Shown here: positions 1 through 7,787 of the stretch, piece by piece
Position numbering within the stretch: position 1 is the stretch's first letter
Layout of the letters: every line of letters starts with the position of its first letter
Source: an uncultured Kiritimatiellota bacterium
GTDB taxonomy: Bacteria; Verrucomicrobiota; Kiritimatiellia; RFP12; UBA1067
DNA length: 28,730 nt
Assembly (NCBI GenBank): GCA_934635385.1
Contig: CAKTZI010000044.1
Coordinates: 1-28,730, forward strand
Reading direction: 5' to 3'
Notes under the pieces: model-generated
Databases searched by the model: none
What the model saw: only the letters and a program-made list of their open reading frames with translations
What the model was told of the DNA's origin: nothing
Translations under genes and position numbers: made by a program

Positions 1-416
1 TAGTACCGCACCGTGTCGTTCGTGCCGTCGCTCGTCTCGTGCGGCGCGTAGGCGTAGAAGTTCGCGCGCGACGGGCCAGGCTTCATCGAGAAGCGAAGTG
101 CGATGCCGCGTTCCGAAATCTGGTTCGTCTTGCTGACGAGCGTCTGCAGGGCGTTCGTCAGCAAGACGTGCGCGGCGTCGAGCGCCTGGCCGACGGCGTG
201 GATGCGGTTGCTCCGCCCGGCCTCGTCGGCGAAGGAAACCAGCCGACCGCTCGGATCGACCGGCTTCCCGTCCGGGGAGGCCTGCACGTACTGACGGCTC
301 CAACCCTTGACGCGGCGCACCTCGCTGACGACGTTCGTCACGCCCGGCGCGGCGGACTCCTCCGCTCGGGCAACGGAAGCCGCGAGCATCAACATCATCA
401 GGGCCATGCGCGTCAT
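1..416 (-). CDS. Exported protein of the late module, partial (C-terminus beyond left edge)
   Basis: The reading frame is open from an ATG at 416 to the edge of the window, giving 138 visible residues. The N-terminus is Met-rich and hydrophobic (MTRMALMMLMLAASVARA, then EES), which reads as a Sec signal peptide cleaved after the ARA. A polar region follows with no family I recognise. The start overlaps the stop of the 172-aa gene upstream as ATGA, and GGAGG lies just before it, so it is the latest visible member of the minus-strand late operon. A signal peptide is unusual for a virion protein; it may be a secreted or envelope protein made late in infection. The function is unknown. Confidence 0.7.
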   Translation of the reverse strand, partial: MTRMALMMLMLAASVARAEESAAPGVTNVVSEVRRVKGWSRQYVQASPDGKPVDPSGRLVSFADEAGRSNRIHAVGQALDAAHVLLTNALQTLVSKTNQISERGIALRFSMKPGPSRANFYAYAPHETSDGTNDTVRY

Positions 417-931
417 TCGTCACCTCCATCCAGCAGCTCCCTAACCTCCGCATCCGTGAACTCGACGGCGTTCGTCGGGCTGACGACGACCATCCAGTCG
501 GTGTCGCGGTTGACGAAGAAGCCGACGACGCTGGCGTTCGTGATGCCGTAGCCCTCGGCGGCAAGATTCCACTTCGGGTTGTCCGCGTCGCGCCAGTAGA
601 CGCGCACGAGCTGGTTCGAGCGGATCTCAGTCCCCTCGTCCGGCTCCCACGCCAGGTCGACCCTGCCGGGCGTCTCCATCGGCTCGCCCAGCGTGATGCC
701 CTTGACCTGCGGCGTGACCAGGTCCGGCTTGGTGCCGCCGTAGACGAACAGCGCGAGCGCGAGGGGCGCGAGGACGCACGCCTGCACGGGATGGCGGCGG
801 ATGAGCCTTGCGGCGGACGAGATCCGCCTGCGGAACCCGAAGAGCGCCGCGCCGAGCGCAAGGGCCAGCAGGGCGGACATGCACGCGCACGCCAGCAGCC
901 ACTGGCATGTCTTGATAGCCTCAGCCATCAT
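413..931 (-). CDS. 172-aa membrane protein with two predicted spans
   Basis: I chose the ATG at 931 because AAGGAGGGGA lies directly upstream and the ATG overlaps the previous stop as ATGA; the open frame extends further upstream without a good start. Residues about 11-33 (WLLACACMSALLALALGAAL) and about 48-64 (QACVLAPLALALFVYG) are hydrophobic and separated by an Arg-rich loop, suggesting a hairpin with a basic cytoplasmic loop. The C-terminal 100 residues are soluble and contain the segment NASVVGFFVNRDTDW. I do not recognise the family. Its position among genes for exported proteins, downstream of the tail-fibre-like gene, fits a lysis, envelope or host-surface role, but there is no direct evidence for any of these. 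Confidence 0.75.
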   Translation of the reverse strand: MMAEAIKTCQWLLACACMSALLALALGAALFGFRRRISSAARLIRRHPVQACVLAPLALALFVYGGTKPDLVTPQVKGITLGEPMETPGRVDLAWEPDEGTEIRSNQLVRVYWRDADNPKWNLAAEGYGITNASVVGFFVNRDTDWMVVVSPTNAVEFTDAEVRELLDGGDE

Positions 932-2196
932 TCCCCTCCTTCCTGCGTTCCGATCGGCTCGACGGCAAGGCCGCCCCTGAACTCGACCTGCCCGCCGCCG
1001 GACAGCGTGACCGTCCCCGTCAGCCCGCCCGACAGCCCGCCGACGACGTCCAGCACCGATCCGTCGCCGACCTGCGCCGTGATCTCCGTGAACACGCGGA
1101 TGAACGCAGCCGAGTAGGTCTTCGGGATGTCCACGGACATCCTGTAGCAGTAGGCGAAGGTGTCGCCGCCCACGGTGAACTCGTGCTCCTGGGCTTCCGG
1201 CGTCCCGCACGTCACCTCGCCCCAGTCGATCTCGGACGAGAGCGAGTCCCTGAACTGCGCGACCGGGTTGAGGCTGCCGATGTTCTCGGTGAACCCGAAG
1301 TAGACCCACGAGCGGTCGCACGCCACGCCGTCCACCGTCACGGTCGCCTGCTTCGCCCGGAAGTCGTAGATGCGGCAGAGGCAGTTCGTCGAGATCGCGA
1401 CGGCATCGCCGAGCGAGTAGATGAAGTCGTCCTCGTAGACCACGACCTCGTTCCCGATGATCGACGCGGCGAGGTCGTCGATCGCGGACACCGCCCTTGC
1501 CGTCTCGTTCGAGAGGGCCGACGCGGAGGCCTCGTCGGCGGCGATGCGGACCTCGTTCGATTCCGCCTGCTCCCTCGTGGCCAGCACGCCGGGCGGATCG
1601 ACGTTTCCCTTCTGGTCCACCATGACGTATCTCCGCGCCGCGTCAACCTTCTCGCCGGAGGGCGTGACGACGACCGTATCCTGCGCGTCGCCGTCGTACG
1701 GCTCCGGCTCGACGGACACCGAGTAGAACCCGCTCAGGTCGGAGGGGGCGTAGCCAACCACATACCCGTGCCATCCGTGCGTGTAGTTCGACACGCCCTC
1801 CCGGCTGTCCGTGCCGAGATAGACGCAATCGTCCTGAAGCTCAAGCCGCGACCTGACGCCGCCGAACGTCACGTGCTGGATGAACGGATGCCATCCTTTC
1901 CAGTCAAAGTTGCACGAGAAGTCGACGAGGACGCGGGTATGGGCGACCCCGTTGATGTTCGTGAAGTTCGCCGTCGGCGTTATCCCGTCTGCCGCGATCG
2001 CCGCGCCGTCCGGGAAGTCCATCATCACCGCCACAGGACGGGCGGCGACGACCTCCCCGTCCAGCACCTCGCACCGCGTGCCGTCCAGCCCGAACACGTA
2101 TCTCGACTCGACCGCCGAAGTGAAGAAACCGTCCGTCCGCGCGTCCGCAAATGGCGCAAGAATCGCCACAAGAAATGAAAATGCAATCGTCCTCAT
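928..2196 (-). CDS. 422-aa exported protein of the late/tail region
   Basis: It starts with MRTIAFSFLVAILAPFADA, a clear Sec-type signal peptide, at an ATG overlapping the stop of the tail-fibre-like gene (ATGA). The mature part is mostly beta-like, with aromatic- and Asp-rich stretches in the first 200 residues (for example NYTHGWHGYVVGY), a helical Ala/Ser/Glu-rich connector at about 195-225, and a Gly-rich C-terminus with strand-like repeats (GGLSGGLTGTVTLSGGG). No catalytic motif is visible. Location directly after the fibre gene suggests a tail spike, receptor-binding or fibre-associated protein, but the signal peptide argues for export before assembly or for a secreted product. The gene is confident; the role is not. 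Confidence 0.75.
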   Translation of the reverse strand: MRTIAFSFLVAILAPFADARTDGFFTSAVESRYVFGLDGTRCEVLDGEVVAARPVAVMMDFPDGAAIAADGITPTANFTNINGVAHTRVLVDFSCNFDWKGWHPFIQHVTFGGVRSRLELQDDCVYLGTDSREGVSNYTHGWHGYVVGYAPSDLSGFYSVSVEPEPYDGDAQDTVVVTPSGEKVDAARRYVMVDQKGNVDPPGVLATREQAESNEVRIAADEASASALSNETARAVSAIDDLAASIIGNEVVVYEDDFIYSLGDAVAISTNCLCRIYDFRAKQATVTVDGVACDRSWVYFGFTENIGSLNPVAQFRDSLSSEIDWGEVTCGTPEAQEHEFTVGGDTFAYCYRMSVDIPKTYSAAFIRVFTEITAQVGDGSVLDVVGGLSGGLTGTVTLSGGGQVEFRGGLAVEPIGTQEGGE

Positions 2197-3146
2197 GGAG
2201 CAACCCCCGTCATGTTCACGTTCGTGTAGCACCTCTCGTAGAAGACGCCTCCGTCGGCCTCCTTGCGCCACGTCACCTGCAGCGTCGGGTCGTAGGTCAG
2301 GTTGAACAGCGAACTGGCCATCACCGTCTTGATGAGGTTCGTCGCGATGGTCTCCGGGGCGACGATCTTTCCGGCAAGCGCGTTCGTGGCGGACGCGACG
2401 GACTCCGCCACATTCGCATCCGTCTGCGCCTTGGTGTACGCCCCGACGTCCGCCGCGCCAAGAGTGATGTTCGCGCTCAACGCCTTTCCGTTCACGGTTC
2501 GGGCAGTCGGCACCGCCCCGACATCCGCCGCGCCGAGCGTCACGTCGGCGGAAAGCGACTTGCCGTTCACCTTGCGCGTCACCGGCACGTCGCCGGAGAG
2601 GTGCGTCACCGTGGACGCGAGCGCACCCACCTCCGACGCGGTGTACGTCGGCTTCGTCGCGGCCTTGGCCCACGCGGGCACGGTCGGGTCGCTCTCGGTG
2701 CGCAGAAGCCCGTTTGTCGCGGCCACCACGTCGTTCGTCGTCGCCAAACCCGCCGCGCGGAGTGCTTTTGCGAAAGCCGGTGCGTTTGTCGGGTTTTGTG
2801 CCGCGCCCAGCAGATAGTCCGCAATCTCGTCCCGCGCGACATCTGCCGCGATTTCGGCCGCGTCCTGATCGGTCACTGCCCCGACTTGTGCCGCCGTCAC
2901 GCCATGCGGGTTGTCCTTTTTCGCCTCATGCTGTTCGACGGCGTTGGATGCGATCTCGTTCGTCTGTTCCTCATCCACCGCGCCGCCGGCCCGGATGAGT
3001 TCGCCCACCGTACCCGTCTCGCCGTCCACGTCGCCAAACAGTGTCGTCTCCGTGACGGCGTTCCCATTCGCGTCCTTCAACGCGCCGAACACGCAAAGTG
3101 CCGCAGGGCAGATCACGCCCGCAAATGCGATGAACACCTTTTTCAT
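2193..3146 (-). CDS. Tail-fibre-type protein with an N-terminal signal-like segment
   Basis: This 317-aa protein has the hallmarks of phage fibre shafts: the stretch KKDNPHGVTAAQVGAV and two copies of a VNGK(S/A)LSA-type repeat ending in TLGAADVGA (about residues 185-235). These patterns are known from many tail-fibre repeats. It is Ala/Thr/Asn-rich and has no cysteine-based domain after the N-terminus. Unusually, it begins MKKVFIAFAGVICPAALCVFGAL, which looks like a signal or lipoprotein-like peptide; fibres are normally cytoplasmic until assembly. The ATG at 3146 has AAAGGA upstream and overlaps the previous stop as ATGA. The C-terminus (TYDPTLQVTWRKEADGGVFYERCYTN region) may be the receptor-facing end or a junction to the next protein. 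Confidence 0.75.
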   Translation of the reverse strand: MKKVFIAFAGVICPAALCVFGALKDANGNAVTETTLFGDVDGETGTVGELIRAGGAVDEEQTNEIASNAVEQHEAKKDNPHGVTAAQVGAVTDQDAAEIAADVARDEIADYLLGAAQNPTNAPAFAKALRAAGLATTNDVVAATNGLLRTESDPTVPAWAKAATKPTYTASEVGALASTVTHLSGDVPVTRKVNGKSLSADVTLGAADVGAVPTARTVNGKALSANITLGAADVGAYTKAQTDANVAESVASATNALAGKIVAPETIATNLIKTVMASSLFNLTYDPTLQVTWRKEADGGVFYERCYTNVNMTGVAP

Positions 3147-3694
3147 GACTTCAGTCCTTTCAGCACGGCAAGAATGAGCGAAACCGTGTTCTTCAGGGAC
3201 GAAAGCGATGCAGACGGATCCGCGATACCATCGAACACCTCGAACGCCGCCTTTGACACCTTTGTGTCGATTGCCCCTTCCAGTCCGTCTATCTTGATTT
3301 TGTAGTTGTCGAGGTTAACGGCGGGTATGTCCACGCCGCAAAGCTTCACCCACGGAAGAATGTCCTTATTGGCAACACCGTAGAGCTGCGGCGTACCGAT
3401 GTCCTCCAACATGAAGAGCACATCCGCGCCGAACCTGCACCAACGTTCCGCCTGTTCGGTGAAGAGGTTGAGCGTACAGGACAGGTCAGAGCCTGAGACC
3501 GTCCACTCGTCCTCGTCTTCGAGCGGAAAATAGCCAACGGTGACGCTGCCGACCATGACACGCAGACGCAGGTTCTCAACGGGCATCGTTCCGAATCCGA
3601 CAATGGTCACGGCCACCTTCTCGCCGGAAGCGACCGTCCCGGACAACTTCAGCTTTTTCTTCGCAATATCTGGCGTTATTGTCAAAGTCGTCAT
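3143..3694 (-). CDS. 183-aa unknown structural-module protein
   Basis: I prefer the ATG at 3694, because GAGGGG lies about 8 bases upstream; a GTG at 3703 would add three residues. The protein begins MTTLTITPDIAKKKLKLSG and reads as a beta-rich N-terminal domain (to about residue 110), then a helical C-terminus (KNTVSLILAVLKGLKS) that could be a trimerisation or adaptor helix. I do not recognise it. It lies between the head-tail adaptor candidate and the fibre, with an ATGA overlap to the fibre gene, so a baseplate or fibre-attachment role is the reasonable inference. Confidence 0.7.
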   Translation of the reverse strand: MTTLTITPDIAKKKLKLSGTVASGEKVAVTIVGFGTMPVENLRLRVMVGSVTVGYFPLEDEDEWTVSGSDLSCTLNLFTEQAERWCRFGADVLFMLEDIGTPQLYGVANKDILPWVKLCGVDIPAVNLDNYKIKIDGLEGAIDTKVSKAAFEVFDGIADPSASLSSLKNTVSLILAVLKGLKS

Positions 3695-3706
3695 GGCTTT
3701 CACCCC

Positions 3707-4363
3707 TCACAGAACCTGGCTTGTGTCGATGAACCGTCCGCCAAACGGCGTTTCCACCTTCATGCGCGTTTCGCTCTTCGCGTTCTCGTAGTTGGCGCGT
3801 TCCAGCGCGGCAACCTGCGGATCACTCCACGAGCGGCCCGACATGGCGCAGAGCCGCGCCATCACGCCGGAGCAGATCGCCTCGCCATGCAGGTCGATGA
3901 ATCCGCGCGGCACCTTTTCGGAGTTCAGCGACGGCACCTCTTCCTGCAAGACGCGCATGAACGGCGGCTTCATGTGGATATGCGCCTCCGCCGGCGGAAC
4001 GCAGCAGGGGTCTTTGCGTACCCAGTACGACCACAGGGAAAGCACAAGAGGGTTCGCCCCGCGCGTCACGTAGTCAAATCCGAGCCTTAGCCGCCGACAT
4101 CCGATTGTGACGGTGCGCACGTCCGTCACGACTCCGCCGAAAACGGCAGTCAGCGGATAGTGGCGTTCTCCCGGCTGCAAGTCAATCATCCGCTCCGCCG
4201 TGAGGCATTTCGTCTCGCGGCAGAACTCGCGGAAAACCTCCTGAATGGTCTTCCGAATCATGACCTCCTCGCAACGCGGAAGCCGATAGACAAGGTTCTC
4301 GGCCAACTCGGAAAGCATTTCGAGTTCAGGCGTTTCCTGCTCTTGCTGGAATGAATTGGCCAT
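3707..4363 (-). CDS. Putative head-tail adaptor (218 aa)
   Basis: The start ATG at 4363 has a GAGGGGCT sequence upstream. The N-terminal 60 residues are helical and contain a segment of the kind found in phage neck/adaptor proteins (IRKTIQEVFREFCRETKCL), followed by a beta-rich middle (DLQPGERHYPLTAV, VVTDVRTVTIGCRRL) and a helical C-terminus. That helix-then-beta pattern is known in adaptor proteins of podo- and siphoviruses. Its place after the capsid genes and before the fibre fits a head-tail connector. No sequence motif is decisive, so treat the function as a moderate inference from position and general architecture. Confidence 0.6.
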   Translation of the reverse strand: MANSFQQEQETPELEMLSELAENLVYRLPRCEEVMIRKTIQEVFREFCRETKCLTAERMIDLQPGERHYPLTAVFGGVVTDVRTVTIGCRRLRLGFDYVTRGANPLVLSLWSYWVRKDPCCVPPAEAHIHMKPPFMRVLQEEVPSLNSEKVPRGFIDLHGEAICSGVMARLCAMSGRSWSDPQVAALERANYENAKSETRMKVETPFGGRFIDTSQVL

Positions 4364-4382
4364 AGCCCCTCCTCAGAACACG

Positions 4383-4859
4383 TCAGACGTTCACGCCGCC
4401 GTCAAGTGCAGCCGCAACCTTGCCAGCGCTCGCGATGTCATCGTCCCCTGCTTCGCCTTTCTTCTCGGATTCGACATCCTTCGGCTTCGTCACGCGCTTG
4501 CCGGACTTCTTCGCTCCGGCTTCCGCTGGCGTGGCTTCGCCGGGAATCGCCACGTCGTAGGGCGCGGGCGTACTGGTGTCCTTCTGCGAATTGTCCTCCT
4601 TGACCTGCGATTCAAGGTTGAGATTGCTTTCGCGCACGTTCATCTTGAGCTTCGCTTCCAGCATCTGCTCAAGCGTACCGGGCTTGATCTTTTTCGTAAT
4701 CTGCTCGACAACTTCATCGGCGGAAATGACGCCGCGCTCGATTGCCATGGCAACCTTCGCGGTGATCTCCTTGAACTTGTAGTTGTCCTCGATTTCGCTT
4801 GTCCACGGAACGACGCTCTTGTTGTCGATGTGGATGAAATACCTCTGTGTGGTGATCAT
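4383..4859 (-). CDS. 158-aa unknown protein with Lys/Glu/Ala-rich tail
   Basis: The ATG at 4859 is chosen because AAAGGAAACAGGAC precedes it; the longer open frame upstream runs through a terminator-like hairpin and is not coding. Residues 1-75 (MITTQRYFIHIDNKS...) look folded, and residues 90-158 are low-complexity and charged (PAEAGAKKSGKRVTKPKD region). Such tails occur in small head or internal virion proteins. It lies between a probable head protein and the adaptor candidate, with a hairpin (4904-4937) upstream that probably separates it in part from the capsid genes. I do not recognise the family. Confidence 0.65.
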   Translation of the reverse strand: MITTQRYFIHIDNKSVVPWTSEIEDNYKFKEITAKVAMAIERGVISADEVVEQITKKIKPGTLEQMLEAKLKMNVRESNLNLESQVKEDNSQKDTSTPAPYDVAIPGEATPAEAGAKKSGKRVTKPKDVESEKKGEAGDDDIASAGKVAAALDGGVNV

Positions 4860-4903
4860 GTCCTGTTTCCTTTGGCGGAATCGTCTCCATTCAAGCAGAA
4901 GCC

Positions 4904-4937
4904 CCCCGCGCCGGCGAGACGACTGTCCGGCGCGGGG
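4904..4937 (-). terminator. GC-rich hairpin after the 173-aa head gene
   Basis: Bases 4904-4914 and 4927-4937 are perfect 11-bp inverted repeats (CCCCGCGCCGG and its complement) around a 12-base loop. They sit 10 bases downstream of the stop of the 173-aa head gene on the minus strand. There is no T-run after the stem, so it is either a weak terminator or an mRNA 3'-end stabiliser that sets capsid-gene transcript levels. Confidence 0.6.
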
Positions 4938-4946
4938 AGACATGGT

Positions 4947-5468
4947 TTACGAAACCGAGTTCACGCGAACATGGTCCGCCGGATTGAAGTCCGTGCCACC
5001 GCCGAGCGCGGCATCGAAGTAGCCCGTCATCCAGTCGCCGGAAACGACGACCTTGACGACGCCCTTCTTGAATGCCGCACCCACCTTGATGGCGAGCTGC
5101 GCGTCCATGCTGGGCGTGACGGTCGCCGCCGTGGAGGCGACGACACCCGCGTCGAACGGCTTGAACACCTTGGCGGGCTCGCCCGTCGCGGTCGCGGACA
5201 GGCTTGCGATCTCGGTCGCGGAACCGCTGTCCGCGTCCTCGACGGTCTTGAACAGCTTGACGGTCGATGCGGAATCGACGTTCGTCAGCTGGACGAGCGC
5301 GACGTTGCGAGGGACAAACCCCTTGGGGAGCGTGCCGATCTCGTAGTACTTGCTGGTGTCGAGGCCGTCCAGCACGCCGAAGTCGAGCCGGCGTTCAAGC
5401 ATGTAGGAGCGGACGTTCCACTGGAAGCCGCCGCCAAGAATGCCCTTGTCGTTGGAATGTGCTGCCAT
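4947..5468 (-). CDS. 173-aa probable head protein (decoration-like)
   Basis: The gene follows the major capsid gene and is flanked on both sides by strong hairpins, which suggests a separately stabilised, abundant transcript. The sequence starts MAAHSNDKGILGGGFQWNVRSY and is Ala/Val/Thr/Asp-rich with predicted strands throughout and no cysteine. Size and position match capsid decoration or head-stabilising proteins that often follow the coat gene, but no family motif is visible. The ATG at 5468 has AAAGGAATTGAGAA upstream. It could also be a tail tube subunit; the head assignment rests on gene order only. Confidence 0.65.
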   Translation of the reverse strand: MAAHSNDKGILGGGFQWNVRSYMLERRLDFGVLDGLDTSKYYEIGTLPKGFVPRNVALVQLTNVDSASTVKLFKTVEDADSGSATEIASLSATATGEPAKVFKPFDAGVVASTAATVTPSMDAQLAIKVGAAFKKGVVKVVVSGDWMTGYFDAALGGGTDFNPADHVRVNSVS

Positions 5469-5490
5469 TTCTCAATTCCTTTCCTGTGTA

Positions 5491-5517
5491 GCCGCCGGGG
5501 AGAGTTCCCCCGGCGGC
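5491..5517 (-). terminator. Hairpin after the major capsid gene
   Basis: Bases 5491-5500 (GCCGCCGGGG) pair perfectly with 5508-5517 (CCCCGGCGGC) across a 7-base loop, 8 bases downstream of the capsid stop on the minus strand. No poly-T follows. As with the hairpin at 4904-4937, it may attenuate transcription or protect the capsid mRNA 3' end. Confidence 0.6.
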
Positions 5518-5525
5518 ATTTGTGG

Positions 5526-6527
5526 TTAACCAAGTGCGATGACGGCGTAGCCCATGAGCTCGGGGTAGCTGGCGAACCAGTCGTAGATGCCCAGCGAGCG
5601 GTAGAACATGCCGTACTGATCCTTGTCCTTGATCGACTCGTCGATCGTGATCTCGTCCACGAACTCCAGCGCCTGCGTGTTGAGGAACATGCAGAGGAAC
5701 CGCTTGGGAAGCGAGTTCGCCGAGTCCGCCGCCCACATGGGCATCTGGTTGCACCCGATGATGTTCGCACCCGCGATGTCACCGATGTACTTGATGCCCT
5801 TGCGGAGCACGCTCAGCTGGTCGCCCATCTTGTCGGCGTACTTCAGCTCCGAGTTGATGAGGCGGTTCTGGATGCACGTCGGCACGACCACCTTCACCTC
5901 GCCCATGGAGCCGCCGGGCCACTCCTCAAGGGCCGCCACCATGTTGGTGATGGCCTCGGTCGCGGAGGCGGTATGGACCTTGGTCGCGCGAGCCGACGCG
6001 GCCTCGGCGTCCGTCTTGTAGATGTAGAGCGGCGCGGTAGCCGTGCCAAGCTCGTACATCCCGGAACGGATGCCGGCGGCGTTGCCGATGTTCGCGGCGT
6101 GAGACTTGAAGGGCGCGTCCGCGAAGAACTCCAGGTCGCGATCCTCCGTGAACTGGGCCTGCGCCTCCTTGTTCATCTTGGAGTCCAGGTTCTGCGGGCA
6201 GAACAGGTCGTCCTCGATCTTGATGTGGAACGCGATGTCGCGCTCGCGGTTGATCGAGAACACCTCGTCCTTGCCCTGGACTTCCTGATAGATGACGGGA
6301 TCGCCCGGCTTGCGCTTCTTGGACTTCAGGAGCGGCATCACGGGACGCCGGATCTGATAGCCGGAGTTGCGGAAGCGTCCCTTGAAGTTGTGGGACGTGA
6401 GCTTGTCGATGAGGGACAGATCACGTGTTCGACGGCGAAACTCCGTTTCAAAGATGATCTGCTGCGTGCTCGGGAATGCGGCTTGCACCCCGGGCTGCTG
6501 ACCGAAATGAGGCAAAATGTCTGCCAT
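5526..6527 (-). CDS. Major capsid protein (333 aa)
   Basis: The start ATG at 6527 has AAGGAGAAATCAAC upstream, giving MADILPHFGQQ; an in-frame ATG ten codons earlier lacks such a site. The protein shows the general coat pattern: an N-terminal arm, a segment rich in basic residues (LLKSKKRKPGDP), an Ala-rich helical spine (DAEAASARATKVHTASATEAITNMVAALEEW), then a conserved-looking strand and helix (VKVVVPTCIQNRLINSELKYADKMGD), and a C-terminal receptor-like end (GIYDWFASYPELMGYAVIAL). Gene order (portal, scaffold, this, then head proteins) and flanking hairpins support the call. It is shorter than P22 gp5 (430 aa). Confidence 0.8.
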   Translation of the reverse strand: MADILPHFGQQPGVQAAFPSTQQIIFETEFRRRTRDLSLIDKLTSHNFKGRFRNSGYQIRRPVMPLLKSKKRKPGDPVIYQEVQGKDEVFSINRERDIAFHIKIEDDLFCPQNLDSKMNKEAQAQFTEDRDLEFFADAPFKSHAANIGNAAGIRSGMYELGTATAPLYIYKTDAEAASARATKVHTASATEAITNMVAALEEWPGGSMGEVKVVVPTCIQNRLINSELKYADKMGDQLSVLRKGIKYIGDIAGANIIGCNQMPMWAADSANSLPKRFLCMFLNTQALEFVDEITIDESIKDKDQYGMFYRSLGIYDWFASYPELMGYAVIALG

Positions 6528-6580
6528 GTTGATTTCTCCTTCCGGCTCCCGGTTCACGAAGGACTACAAACGTCAGGTCT

Positions 6581-7369
6581 TCACTTGACGCGTCCCTCGT
6601 TGAGAGCCTTGTTGAGTCGGGCCGTCATGGCGCGGTATGTGGCCATGTCACCGCCATCGCGAACCCCTTCGGCCTTTTCAAGCTCGGCGAGGTATTCTTC
6701 GGAGGTGTATGTCTTCTGGCCGTCCACGTCATCCTGACCCGGCGATTGCGTGCCGCCGACGGACGCTCTGGGATCGGGTACGGCGGCACTCCCCGAACCT
6801 TTGGCAGGATTCTTGACGCCGATTTCGAGATAGAACATTCCGACAAGCGAGTTGAACCTCGCCACGTCGTGCGTCGCCATGATCGCGTCGTAGGTCTCCC
6901 TGTTCCTGGCCTTGAACTGCGCCCAGATGGACGCCTTGTCCCCGCCAGCGGAGATGTCGTTGAAGAACTTCGGATTGCCCCTGCCAATCTCGCCGTAGAA
7001 CGCGCGCTTATCGCGTTCCGCGATTTCAGCGCGGAGCTTGTCCAGTTCGCCCTTCTGCTCGGCCTTGGTCTCCTCGGCAATCTGCGCGGAAACGGCTGCC
7101 GCCGTCTGCGCATATCCCTTCGGCGTCTCGCCAAGCTGCTCGGGAGTGAGCTTGTCCACGACTTCACCGGCCGCCTTGTCCGCATTGAGCTTCCGCACCT
7201 CCTCGCGGAGTTGCTTCAGTTCCTCTCCCTGCGCCTTCAGGCGTCCGGCCATCACCTCGTTGGTGTGCCGCGACTTCTCCAGCTCCTTTGCGATGTCGGA
7301 CGCTTCGCCGGCACCCGCCTCATGTCCGCCTTCGAGGGCGGCTTCGACCTTGTTCTCGTTCTCGTTCAT
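6581..7369 (-). CDS. Capsid scaffold protein (262 aa)
   Basis: The sequence is highly charged and mostly helical. Residues about 25-65 (IAKELEKSRHTNEVMAGRLK and onward) and 95-120 (EETKAEQKGELDKLRAEIAE) are coiled-coil-like, and the C-terminus is small and basic-helical (MATYRAMTARLNKALNEGRVK), the region where scaffolds bind coat. It lies immediately upstream of the major capsid gene, the usual place. The ATG at 7369 has GAGGAG about 12 bases upstream. The 112 bases between its start and the next stop upstream (7370-7481) hold no convincing gene. No protease motif is seen, so maturation, if any, is encoded elsewhere. Confidence 0.75.
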   Translation of the reverse strand: MNENENKVEAALEGGHEAGAGEASDIAKELEKSRHTNEVMAGRLKAQGEELKQLREEVRKLNADKAAGEVVDKLTPEQLGETPKGYAQTAAAVSAQIAEETKAEQKGELDKLRAEIAERDKRAFYGEIGRGNPKFFNDISAGGDKASIWAQFKARNRETYDAIMATHDVARFNSLVGMFYLEIGVKNPAKGSGSAAVPDPRASVGGTQSPGQDDVDGQKTYTSEEYLAELEKAEGVRDGGDMATYRAMTARLNKALNEGRVK

Positions 7370-7481
7370 CTTGCGTCTTTCTCCTCAATAAGCCCGGACA
7401 GCCTTTGCCGGGAATTTATTGCCGTCAGGGAAAGGGGCAGACAATCCCAGTTTTCCCGACGAGTTTTTCCAGTCCGCATTC

Positions 7482-7787
7482 TCATAGGACGCCCCCCATT
7501 GCGGGTTCCTTTCCTTGCCCGTCCGGTGGCTTGCCGGCGGCAAGTTCCAGAGCGCGGTTGGCCGCGTCCCTGATCCTGCGGTACGATGAAATCTGCGATG
7601 CCAGGTGGCAGAGCCGCGTTTCGCGGCTTTCCTCCGCGCTCTCCACGAGCGCGACCTGCAGCGTGACGTTCTCGCCGATAAGCTCGTCCATCCACGCGAT
7701 GAGTTCCCTGGTGTGCGAAATGTCGCCGCATACCGCCATGACCTTCTTCGCGTCATACTTCTCGATGTCCGTCATTGCGTTGCTCAT
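7482..7787 (-). CDS. 101-aa unknown protein between portal and scaffold
   Basis: The gene starts MSNAMTDIEKYDAKKVMAV at an ATG that overlaps the portal stop as ATGA. It is predominantly helical, with the stretch HTRELIAWMDELIGENVTLQVALVE and a small, Gly-rich C-terminus. There is no known motif. Translational coupling with the portal points to a portal-associated or assembly accessory protein. A second in-frame ATG four codons later is possible but lacks a better ribosome binding site. Confidence 0.65.
   Translation of the reverse strand: MSNAMTDIEKYDAKKVMAVCGDISHTRELIAWMDELIGENVTLQVALVESAEESRETRLCHLASQISSYRRIRDAANRALELAAGKPPDGQGKEPAMGGVL

Noticed and set aside
4356..6737. A 793-aa plus-strand open frame opposite the capsid region
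   Set aside because: It is antisense to well-supported capsid and head genes and has His/Arg/Leu-rich shadow composition.
7366..7756. Minus-strand frames overlapping the 101-aa gene and the 7370-7481 gap
   Set aside because: They are Arg/Ser-rich shadows in other frames with no good start; the 101-aa gene is coupled to portal and is the better reading.
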